From Bacillota bacterium (GTDB lineage: Bacteria > Bacillota > Sulfobacillia > Sulfobacillales > Sulfobacillaceae), in the NCBI GenBank assembly GCA_023488565.1, contig JAMDDZ010000004.1:1-5824 (forward strand): 5,824 nucleotides of DNA, given 5' to 3'. The position numbers were made by a program, and so were the translations under genes. Below are positions 1 to 5,824 of the stretch, piece after piece (the stretch's first letter is position 1; every line of letters starts with the position of its first letter). The notes under the pieces were generated by a model. That model saw only the letters and a program-made list of their open reading frames with translations, was not told the DNA's origin and did not search any database.

Positions 1-2037
1 GATTTGTCGCGCAGATTACCTGCGGGCAGACTAGCCGAACTTTTGGGTGAAAGTGCTTTGCCTTATGACCGATTTATGCGGCGTTTGAATTTAAGCCATT
101 GGGCAAAAGAAGCGCCCGATACATGGTCCGAGAGCACAAGGCAATATGCACAATCCTATGTCAACGGCGTTAATCTGGCATTTGCTCAAACTCCACTGCC
201 TCCTGAACATCGATTTCTTAAGCAACCTTTGCTTCCATGGTCCCTGGATGACAGCAATCTCTTGGTCTACCAGTTAGCATGGACGCTCAATACCATTTGG
301 ACTGCCAAGTGGGGATACGATCAGGTCCAAGAATTGGCCGAGATTCAAGAGTGGTTGTTTGGCTCTTTGCCGGATGCACCCAACCTGACCATAATTCCTG
401 GAACTGGGCAACCCTTTGCTTGGGGAAGTATTGGGGTGGGATCCAACAACTGGGTGGTTGACGGAGCGCATACCAAAGACGGGACGCCCTTGTTGGCCAA
501 TGATCCGCACCTTATGCCTCAACTCCCTTCGATATGGTACGAAATGTTTGTGGAGGGCGGAAGTCTTGCGGCATTTGGGGTCAGTTTGCCAGGGGCCCCC
601 GGGATTGTAATCGGACAAAATCGGGATATTGCTTGGGGGGTTACCAATGTGGATCCCGATGTCCAAGATTTATATCGGATTCGTATGAATTTGGACGGAG
701 TGAGCTACGCGCGAGATGACCAAACTGGTGAACTGACGGTTCGGCAGGAAGTGTTAAAGGTACGGGGAAAGCCCGACCAAATCTTGACGTGCTACGACTC
801 GCATGTGGGCCCCATTATCCATCAAGAACAGGATGGAACCAAGATTGCCCTGGCATGGACCGGGTTTCAACCACTCCCCATCATGCAGGCCATCATGGGG
901 TTAAATCAGGCTCATGACTGGGAGACTTTTGTCAGTGCGCTGGCAAAATGGTGGGTTCCTGCTCAGAATTTTGTCTATGCGGATCGTAACGGCCATATTG
1001 GGTATCTCTGTGCCGGGCAAATTCCTACGCGCAATCAGGGACCCTATCTTGGTTGTGCCGACGGCAACACGCGAGCCACCGAGTGGACAGGAACACTGGA
1101 TTGGAGTCAGATGCCCAGGCTTTTTGATCCGCCCCAGGGCTACGCAATTTCCGCCAACAACCCCGTCGTGGGCCAAACATCGGATCCCTATCTTTTTGGA
1201 CGGTATAGTTTAGGATATCGAGCGGCTCGCATTGAATCCTTAATTCAAGCTGAAGCGTTGCATGATCGGGACAGTTTCGCCAAAATTCAAGCAGACGTCT
1301 ATTCCGATCCACTTTATCGTATTGGGCAAAAACTCTTGCAATGGGGAGACTTGCCGGATGAGTGGCGAAACCTCATCAAATCATTTGACGGGCAGGTCAC
1401 TGCCGAAAGTAGTGTACCTACAATGCTCTATCTGTTCATGGTTTCTGCTTTGCCAGATTCGTTAAAAAAGGTTTTAGACAGGCCGTTTTTCCACGACGTA
1501 GAACCATCTCTACCTGGTACTCATCCATTTCCTGAACGCTTCTGGGGATTGCTCGGAGAACGCATCGGACCTTTGGTGCTCGACCGTTGGGATCAGATCG
1601 ATTTAGGCCGTGCCATAGAAGAAGCGACCAAATCCGGCATCATGGTTTTGGGACCTGAGATGTCTCAATGGACTTGGGGAAAAGCCCATCAAGCTGAGGT
1701 GTTTCACCCGTTTATTCAGGTCAAATTATTAAAGCCACTATTTGGCCGTCGTTCCTTGCCAATGTCTGGAGACCTTTATACGCCACAGCAAGCGGCATTT
1801 GCTTTAGATCCTCAATTGCCATGGCCGCGAATGGTAGCTTTTATGCCGAGTTATCGCCAAATTATGGCACCGGCGCACCCGAGTGACAGTGTTGCCGTCC
1901 ACCTTACCGGGCAATCGGGCCATCCCCTATCCCCCCACTATGACAACCTTTTAATCCCCTATTTGACCGGACAGTATTACGCGATAGGGCCTGGCATGGA
2001 TACCCAGTCTTGGTTTGTCCTAAAACCTAAAACCTAA
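1..2037 (+). CDS. Penicillin acylase family protein (Ntn hydrolase), 5'-truncated by window edge
   Basis: Amide hydrolase of the penicillin amidase (peptidase S45) family: precursors cleave themselves into alpha and beta chains, and the new N-terminal Ser of the beta chain attacks acyl-amide bonds (beta-lactam side chains, acyl-homoserine lactones or other N-acyl compounds). The frame is open from base 1 (D-L-S-R-R-L...), matching the family's internal alpha-chain segment 'RR.a.GRLAEL.GE', so the TTG at 4 is not a real start and perhaps 70-100 N-terminal residues, including any signal peptide, lie upstream. Counting the TTG at 4 as residue 1: the self-cleavage site is Gly146/Ser147 (Ser codon 442-444) in VGSNNWVV, followed by PLLANDPHL (163-170); IAWGVTN (209-215) with Asp219/Asp222 as possible calcium ligands; PAQNFVYADRNGHIGY (319-334); the oxyanion Asn in SANNPVVG (Asn385 or Asn386); and the C-terminal GQSGHPLSPHYD (636-647). 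The beta chain is about 531 residues and intact. The family is secure; the substrate cannot be read from the sequence. It is usually exported. Confidence 0.93.
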   Translation, partial: DLSRRLPAGRLAELLGESALPYDRFMRRLNLSHWAKEAPDTWSESTRQYAQSYVNGVNLAFAQTPLPPEHRFLKQPLLPWSLDDSNLLVYQLAWTLNTIWTAKWGYDQVQELAEIQEWLFGSLPDAPNLTIIPGTGQPFAWGSIGVGSNNWVVDGAHTKDGTPLLANDPHLMPQLPSIWYEMFVEGGSLAAFGVSLPGAPGIVIGQNRDIAWGVTNVDPDVQDLYRIRMNLDGVSYARDDQTGELTVRQEVLKVRGKPDQILTCYDSHVGPIIHQEQDGTKIALAWTGFQPLPIMQAIMGLNQAHDWETFVSALAKWWVPAQNFVYADRNGHIGYLCAGQIPTRNQGPYLGCADGNTRATEWTGTLDWSQMPRLFDPPQGYAISANNPVVGQTSDPYLFGRYSLGYRAARIESLIQAEALHDRDSFAKIQADVYSDPLYRIGQKLLQWGDLPDEWRNLIKSFDGQVTAESSVPTMLYLFMVSALPDSLKKVLDRPFFHDVEPSLPGTHPFPERFWGLLGERIGPLVLDRWDQIDLGRAIEEATKSGIMVLGPEMSQWTWGKAHQAEVFHPFIQVKLLKPLFGRRSLPMSGDLYTPQQAAFALDPQLPWPRMVAFMPSYRQIMAPAHPSDSVAVHLTGQSGHPLSPHYDNLLIPYLTGQYYAIGPGMDTQSWFVLKPKT

Positions 2038-2081
2038 TCGGTTTTGGCAAAGTACCTTCCAAAATGAAGTAAATGCAATAA

Positions 2082-2165
2082 ATCGGGCGCTATTTTGGGG
2101 GCGGTTTCATGGCCTCTGCAATGGCGCCTAACCGTTGGGTTCCCCGATGAAAATTCAGGATTTTC
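2082..2165. other. Cluster of inverted repeats in the acylase-transporter intergenic gap
   Basis: Within the 244-base gap, three base-paired elements adjoin. An outer stem pairs ATCGGG (2082-2087) with CCCGAT (2143-2148). Nested inside it, CGGTT (2102-2106) pairs with AACCG (2130-2134), extendable by two G-U pairs. Immediately after the outer stem, GAAAAT (2149-2154) pairs perfectly with ATTTTC (2160-2165) across a 5-base loop. If transcribed, this could be a structured 3' UTR of the acylase mRNA or an upstream leader of the transporter mRNA. It does not match any riboswitch or tRNA I recognise, and short stems like these can arise by chance, so the function is open. Confidence 0.3.
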
Positions 2166-2240
2166 CTTGATTGCGGGACATCACCCCAAAGGTCTACGCT
2201 TGTAATGTACCCACTGCAATAAGAGTCGGTACCAAAAGCA

Positions 2241-2255
2241 ATCCTCGATGAGGAT
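2241..2255. promoter_or_regulatory. Perfect 6-bp dyad just upstream of transporter ribosome site (possible operator or hairpin)
   Basis: ATCCTC (2241-2246), a GAT spacer, and GAGGAT (2250-2255) form a perfect inverted repeat that ends 12 bases before the GGAG ribosome site and 26 bases before the transporter ATG. The position would suit a repressor operator near a transcription start or a small hairpin in the mRNA leader affecting translation. Transporters of this type are often controlled by local TetR/MarR/PadR regulators, but no regulator gene is in the window. The call rests only on symmetry and position. Confidence 0.3.
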
Positions 2256-2267
2256 GGTGATAGGTTT

Positions 2268-2271
2268 GGAG
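2268..2271 (+). promoter_or_regulatory. Ribosome binding site of the MFS transporter
   Basis: GGAG lies 10 bases before the ATG at 2282, slightly longer than the usual 5-9. An in-frame TAG at 2261-2263 and the absence of any ATG, GTG or TTG between it and 2282 make 2282 the first possible start, which supports the chosen N-terminus. Confidence 0.45.
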
Positions 2272-2281
2272 TAGTGATATC

Positions 2282-3460
2282 ATGTGGGGTCTAGCGATAG
2301 GCCAATTCTTGTACGCTCTCGGCGATGGGTTTTTATATCCTTTCGTCGCTTTTTATCTTACCCGAAATCTTCATTTGCCTATGGCAACTGCCGGAATTTT
2401 CATGGGCATTGCGGGAATTGGGTATGTATTAGGTCAGTTGCCAGCCGGATATTTGACAGATCGATTCGGTCCCAAATCCGTTGCAGTGATGGCTTATGCT
2501 GTATCGGGGTTATCTATTATCATGGCTCCTATAGCTGATCGGGCTTGGGTGTGGGTTATTGCTTATGGATTGGCATTGACCATGACTGGTGTTGCTTATC
2601 CTGCTATGCTTCATGCGATGACGATGAACGGCACTTCTAAGCGCCGAACGCAGGCTCTTAGCTTGCTGATATTGGCCTATAATGCGGGAATTATCATAGG
2701 TCCTCTGGTGGGCCTGCCTTTAGCGCTTAATCATTTTTCCCTAATTTTTTGGATTGATGGCAGTTGTCTTTTGGCTAGTAGTTTGGTATTGGCGATGGCC
2801 GTGCCGAGTGGTCTGGATCGGAGAATGGGCCCCAAGGTGCGGTTATTTTCGGGAAAAGTTTGGCATCAGTGGCTATACTTGCCGCCATGGCAGCAGTCCG
2901 GATTTTGGTCGTTAGCTTTAGGGGGCACACTAATAGGCGTGATCTATAGCCAGTTGGCCTCAACTTTTCCGATGGAAATGGGACACACTTTGTCAGTGTT
3001 ACGTTGGTATGGCCTTTTATGGGCTATGAACGGAGCGTTGATTGCTATTTTGCAATGGCCAGTGTCCTGGTTGCTGCAACATCGAAGCCGCCGCTTTTGG
3101 ATGGGACTGGGCGCTATATTATATGCAATGGCCATGGTTGTTTTGGGGATTTCGGCAGAAGTGACCATGATTGTGGTGGCGTTTTTCGTGGTCACCATGG
3201 GAGAATTAGTTTACGAACCATTGCCCCCGGGAGAGTATGCCGAACAGGCTCCGAAAGGATTTGGGGCTCGATATCAAGGCGCTGGCAGCTTTTTCAATGC
3301 GCTGGGCATGGTAATTGGGCCGATCTTGGGAGGGCTCATCCTGTCTGGTTGGGGAAAACTTGGCTTATGGTTTTTAATGGGAGGGTTGGGGTTAACCGCT
3401 GCAGTCTTAATTGGGCATCGTGTCCCCCAAGGGCGCCAAACTGGCACCAATACGCTATAA
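2282..3460 (+). CDS. Major facilitator superfamily transporter, drug/H+ antiporter (DHA1-like)
   Basis: Secondary transporter of the cytoplasmic membrane, 392 residues, the standard 12-TM length. Hydrophobic segments lie at roughly 3-25, 36-57, 67-84, 89-112, 124-146, 148-172, then a polar central loop (about 173-203), then 205-227, 239-262, 271-290, 291-312, 331-354 and 359-381. Loop 2-3 has MFS motif A as GYLTDRFGPK (56-65; Asp60, Arg61, Gly63). TM5 has AGIIIGPLVG (135-144) and TM11 the matching GMVIGPILGG (342-351); the GP motif in TM5 is the 'motif C' associated with antiporters, so export is the more likely direction. An acidic residue, Asp15, sits in TM1, and TM10-11 has GELVYEP...AP...ARYQGA, a variant of the family's 'AP...RGRY.G'. 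The start is fixed by an in-frame stop at 2261-2263. The peptidase gene follows within about 57 bases, so co-transcription is likely. Substrate unknown: a drug, a peptide or an amide-derived metabolite are all possible. Confidence 0.92.
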   Translation: MWGLAIGQFLYALGDGFLYPFVAFYLTRNLHLPMATAGIFMGIAGIGYVLGQLPAGYLTDRFGPKSVAVMAYAVSGLSIIMAPIADRAWVWVIAYGLALTMTGVAYPAMLHAMTMNGTSKRRTQALSLLILAYNAGIIIGPLVGLPLALNHFSLIFWIDGSCLLASSLVLAMAVPSGLDRRMGPKVRLFSGKVWHQWLYLPPWQQSGFWSLALGGTLIGVIYSQLASTFPMEMGHTLSVLRWYGLLWAMNGALIAILQWPVSWLLQHRSRRFWMGLGAILYAMAMVVLGISAEVTMIVVAFFVVTMGELVYEPLPPGEYAEQAPKGFGARYQGAGSFFNALGMVIGPILGGLILSGWGKLGLWFLMGGLGLTAAVLIGHRVPQGRQTGTNTL

Positions 3461-3507
3461 GCTTGGGTTTCCCCGCGATGGTTTAACACTAGCAAGGCAT
3501 GGGAAAT

Positions 3508-3512
3508 GAGGG
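3508..3512 (+). promoter_or_regulatory. Ribosome binding site deciding the S9 peptidase start
   Basis: GAGGG at 3508-3512 lies 5 bases before the ATG at 3518. A competing in-frame ATG at 3506 overlaps this motif and has only a weaker AAGG (3494-3497) 8 bases upstream. The stronger motif and good spacing favour 3518; starting at 3506 would add four residues (MRDL) and change nothing in the domains. Confidence 0.5.
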
Positions 3513-3517
3513 ATTTG

Positions 3518-5650
3518 ATGGTGACGGTGTCTCCGCGCACGTTGATGCTTGACGACTTTTATTTGCTAACGCCTGTTAAAGAAGTGCGCTTGTCTCCAGA
3601 CGGCCAGAGATTGGCCTATATACAGTCACAGGCAATTAAAGAGGACAATGATTACTCTTCTAATCTATGGATGACGTTAACCGATGGTAGTGCCGAACCC
3701 TATCAGATTAGCCGCCAAATGGTCCACGACCACCATATCCGTTGGTCGCCCGACGGACGTTACCTTGCTATCTTGTCCAAACGGGGGGCTGAATTGGAAC
3801 TAAAGGCACCGACTAAAGACGGGAAAGACCCTGAAGAACCCGTAGACCAAATTTGGGTTTACGACATGCTGTGGGGCGGGGAACCACGCCAAATTACCCA
3901 TCGTCCGGAAGGAGCTCAATCTTTCAGTTGGGCTCCTGATGGTACACGTTTGGTGTTTGCGGGACGGGATCCGTCACCGCAACAGGTCAATTATTTAAAA
4001 TCGATACGGGATAAAAAAAGTCCAGGGCCATGGGTATTGGACCGGGTTCAGCATAAATATGATGGTGAGGGCTACTTGGACGATGTGAACAGCCATTTGT
4101 TTGTGGTGGACGTGAAGTCACGGTCAGTTCAACAAATTACACACGGTGAAGCAAGTGAGCTCAATCCCCAGTGGTCGCCCGACGGAAGCTGGATATTATT
4201 TCAGTCCAATCGAACGGGAGATGTTGACAATAACCGAAGAGTGGATCTCTGGCTCATCACACCCGATGGCAGTACCGCACACCGTTTGACCCAGGGGGAT
4301 GTCGACGCACAGCATCCGGCGTTTTCTCCTGATGGACGCTGGGTGGCGTTTACCTCCTCAACCACCCCGGAAAATCAGTATGTTCTCACGAGACTTTGGA
4401 AAATTGCGCTTGCGGATGCGTCGCCCATTAGTGAATTCCCAGCGAATATTGGCCAAGGATGGTCACAAATCGGCGGGGTGGTGCCAGATGTTTTTGTTGG
4501 AGACCCGGTAGCCAATGCCCAGGTATACCCCAAGCCTTTCAAGCGATCTCCGATGGAGATGGTTTCCAAAGATTTCACGGGGACCATTGATGGACCAGTG
4601 ATTTGGACCGAAAGCGATCAGATATTGACGGTGGCGTCGATGCTAGGGCAAGCTAAATTGGTGTCCTTTGATAGCAATGGCAAGTGGCATGTGTTGCAAC
4701 CCCCGGATCGCACCGGGACGGTCTATGATTTTGATGCCCAATCCTCTGAAATTGTGCTGTTAATGGGGTTCCCCGACACCGGTCCCGAAGCCTTTCGACT
4801 GGATAATGAGACACTGGGCCCGCGTCTCTCACGCGGTTCCGCAGAGTGGCTTTCTAACAGGCAGCTCGGCACGTTCCAATGGATTCAATATGCCAATCAC
4901 GAGGGAGAGACTATTGAAGCCCTCATGTTAACTCCTCCGGGTTTCAAGCCAGGAACGTCGCGTCTCCCACTATTGGTGTCAATTCATGGGGGACCGATGT
5001 CTTATGAGGCGCCAGAATTTGAATTTGAAACGCAATACTGGGCGGGTCGTGGGTATTTGGTGTTATTGGTCAATTATCGTGGTTCCACTTCTTATGGAGA
5101 AGCGTTTTGCCAGTCGATCCAAGGCTCCTGGGGGCCACGGGAACATGACGATGTGATGGGTGGTGTGGATTATGTTATCGCTCAAGGATGGGTGGACCCG
5201 GATCGACTCTTTATTACAGGTTTTTCCATGGGTGGCATCATGACCAACTGGGCCGTTGGGCACACCGATCGTTTTCGGGCGGCGGTGACCGAGCATGGCG
5301 TATTTGATTACGTGTCTGCTTTTGGCACTGACGATTGCCATTTGTGGTGGCAAGACGACATGGGGGTACCCTGGCAAAACCTGGAGCGATATTACCAAAC
5401 ATCACCCGCCAGCGGGCTGGCTAATATCCATACGCCGCTGCTTATTACTGCCGGGGAATGGGATTGGCGATGCCCTTTAAGTCAAGCCGAGCAGTTGTAT
5501 GTCTCGTTAAAGAAGCGCGGGGTGCCGACGGAACTGGTGATTTATCCAAAAGAGCATCATGAGTCCGATTCGCGGCCACGGCGCGCCATAGATCGTCTAG
5601 CCCGCATCGATCGTTGGTTTGCCCAATACGGGGGAATTCCGGTGGAATAG
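3518..5650 (+). CDS. S9 family peptidase, acylaminoacyl-peptidase/prolyl oligopeptidase-like
   Basis: Serine exopeptidase-type enzyme, 710 residues from ATG 3518, typical for peptidase subfamily S9C, which removes N-acylated or free N-terminal residues from short peptides. The N-terminal part is a beta-propeller with TolB/PD40 blades marked by (S/A)PDG at 26-29, 77-80, 139-142, 220-223 and 270-273; it restricts access to small substrates. The C-terminal alpha/beta-hydrolase domain (about 455-710) has the oxyanion-region HGGPMS (490-495), NYRGSTSYG (519-527), GWVDPDR (557-563) leading into GFSMGG with nucleophile Ser570 (codon 5225-5227), Asp649 in GEWDWRCP, and His681 in YPKEHHE. The triad is complete. 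Most S9C relatives have GGSYGG at the nucleophile, so GFSMGG is a mild variant. No signal peptide or N-terminal membrane segment is visible, so it is probably cytoplasmic. It follows the transporter closely on the same strand. The alternative start at 3506 adds four residues. Exact specificity is not readable. Confidence 0.94.
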   Translation: MVTVSPRTLMLDDFYLLTPVKEVRLSPDGQRLAYIQSQAIKEDNDYSSNLWMTLTDGSAEPYQISRQMVHDHHIRWSPDGRYLAILSKRGAELELKAPTKDGKDPEEPVDQIWVYDMLWGGEPRQITHRPEGAQSFSWAPDGTRLVFAGRDPSPQQVNYLKSIRDKKSPGPWVLDRVQHKYDGEGYLDDVNSHLFVVDVKSRSVQQITHGEASELNPQWSPDGSWILFQSNRTGDVDNNRRVDLWLITPDGSTAHRLTQGDVDAQHPAFSPDGRWVAFTSSTTPENQYVLTRLWKIALADASPISEFPANIGQGWSQIGGVVPDVFVGDPVANAQVYPKPFKRSPMEMVSKDFTGTIDGPVIWTESDQILTVASMLGQAKLVSFDSNGKWHVLQPPDRTGTVYDFDAQSSEIVLLMGFPDTGPEAFRLDNETLGPRLSRGSAEWLSNRQLGTFQWIQYANHEGETIEALMLTPPGFKPGTSRLPLLVSIHGGPMSYEAPEFEFETQYWAGRGYLVLLVNYRGSTSYGEAFCQSIQGSWGPREHDDVMGGVDYVIAQGWVDPDRLFITGFSMGGIMTNWAVGHTDRFRAAVTEHGVFDYVSAFGTDDCHLWWQDDMGVPWQNLERYYQTSPASGLANIHTPLLITAGEWDWRCPLSQAEQLYVSLKKRGVPTELVIYPKEHHESDSRPRRAIDRLARIDRWFAQYGGIPVE

Positions 5651-5703
5651 TACAGAAACGGGAGCACCTAAGGTTAAAGATGCCTCGTGGATAAGATCAA
5701 TTG

Positions 5704-5713
5704 CGTCTAGACG
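5704..5713. repeat. Perfect 10-bp palindrome CGTCTAGACG in convergent intergenic region
   Basis: CGTCTAGACG is its own reverse complement and lies 53 bases after the peptidase stop. An 8-base palindrome AGCGCGCT follows at 5721-5728. They may be chance or protein-binding sites; neither has a U-tract that would make it a terminator for the peptidase gene. Confidence 0.25.
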
Positions 5714-5734
5714 TCGTTTCAGCGCGCTCATTAA

Positions 5735-5765
5735 ACAAGGAGGGGGGACCTCCCTCCCTCCTTGT
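5735..5765 (-). terminator. Strong hairpin between convergent genes, likely terminator of the minus-strand gene
   Basis: ACAAGGAGGG (5735-5744) pairs perfectly with CCCTCCTTGT (5756-5765). On the + transcript the stem continues through one G-U pair and two G-C pairs to 13 pairs with a 5-base loop (5748-5752). Read on the minus strand it begins 5 bases after the stop codon at 5771-5773 and is followed by TTTAAT (the T run TTGTTT includes the stem foot), resembling an intrinsic terminator with a short U-tract. Read on the + strand it is followed by CCGGGTTAC with no U-run, so it is a poorer terminator for the peptidase gene, although such a stable hairpin could still protect that mRNA's 3' end. 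Convergent genes often share such a hairpin. Confidence 0.65.
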
Positions 5766-5770
5766 CCGGG

Positions 5771-5824
5771 TTACTTGGAAATCCACCAGTGGCTGGGGAA
5801 TATGACACCGCCAATGGGGTTGTA
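5771..5824 (-). CDS. C-terminal end of a convergent gene, possibly a peptide ABC transporter solute-binding protein (partial)
   Basis: Read on the minus strand from the right edge, one frame is open for 17 codons, YNPIGGVIFPSHWWISK, and ends at TAA (5771-5773). A strong hairpin follows 5 bases after the stop, as expected for a gene end. The tail, with N-P-x-G-G and a terminal W-W-I-S-K, resembles the C-termini of some family-5 extracellular solute-binding proteins (OppA/DppA-like) that present peptides to ABC importers. That identification is from pattern memory of a very short piece and is tentative; the existence of a gene end here is better supported than its identity. Its body lies outside the window. 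If correct, it would add peptide uptake to a neighbourhood with two amide/peptide hydrolases. Confidence 0.5.
   Translation of the reverse strand, partial: YNPIGGVIFPSHWWISK

Noticed and set aside
4..6. TTG as start codon of the acylase gene
   Set aside because: The frame is open to base 1, the translated residues already match the interior of the alpha chain of the family, and no ribosome site could be seen upstream. The gene is truncated by the window edge.
274..666. 130-residue open frame on the minus strand opposite the acylase active site
   Set aside because: It lies wholly antisense to a well-conserved coding region and resembles no known family; a shadow of the real frame. The same applies to the other antisense and offset frames inside the three genes.
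2042..2064. Inverted repeat TTTTGG/CCAAAA just after the acylase stop as a terminator
   Set aside because: The stem is short and AT-rich, the loop is 11 bases, and no T-run follows; too weak to call.
2167..2206. Sigma-A type promoter for the transporter (TTGATT ... TGTAAT)
   Set aside because: The two hexamers are 28 bases apart, and no acceptable -35 lies 16-18 bases before TGTAAT. No other pair in the gap comes close to consensus.
2074..2222. Direct repeat TGCAATAA at 2074-2081 and 2215-2222
   Set aside because: Eight bases, two copies, and TGCAAT recurs in coding DNA; not beyond chance.
3458..3517. Transporter and peptidase in the same frame, separated by one TAA, as a possible read-through fusion
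   Set aside because: The shared frame has a one-in-three chance, the peptidase has its own ribosome site, and nothing near the TAA suggests recoding.
5735..5744. AAGGAGG in the hairpin as the ribosome site of a further + strand gene
   Set aside because: It is buried in a strong stem, no start codon follows at useful spacing, and the minus-strand gene end occupies the following bases.

Overview
The window reads as chromosomal DNA of a bacterium, most plausibly an acidophilic or thermophilic Firmicute of the Sulfobacillus/Alicyclobacillus kind. That guess rests on the balanced base composition, the Gram-positive-style Shine-Dalgarno sequences (GGAG, GAGGG) and the mixture of protein families; no marker gene is present to fix the taxon. 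Coding density is high and no mobile element, RNA gene or CRISPR array was seen.

Layout: (1) positions 1-2037, + strand, the 3' nine-tenths or so of a penicillin-acylase-family Ntn hydrolase, cut by the left edge; (2) 2038-2281, a 244-base intergenic stretch with several short inverted repeats but no consensus promoter; (3) 2282-3460, + strand, a 12-TM major facilitator transporter of the drug/proton antiporter type; (4) after a gap of only about 57 bases, 3518-5650, + strand, an S9-family (acylaminoacyl-peptidase-like) serine peptidase with a TolB/PD40 beta-propeller and an alpha/beta-hydrolase domain; (5) 5651-5770, a convergent intergenic stretch with a strong 13-pair hairpin; (6) 5771-5824, - strand, the last 17 codons of another gene whose C-terminus resembles family-5 extracellular solute-binding proteins of peptide ABC transporters.

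How they may work together (inference): the acylase cleaves amide bonds of acylated compounds, the S9 enzyme removes blocked or free residues from short peptides, the MFS protein moves a small molecule across the membrane, and the convergent gene may feed peptides into the cell. This fits peptide/amide scavenging or handling of an acylated amide compound. The transporter and peptidase are probably co-transcribed; the acylase could belong to the same unit or end before the 244-base gap. The window looks mostly like ordinary metabolism. The points most worth a second look are the convergent partial gene with its G-rich hairpin at the right end and the structured leader before the transporter. 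I found no convincing undescribed system.
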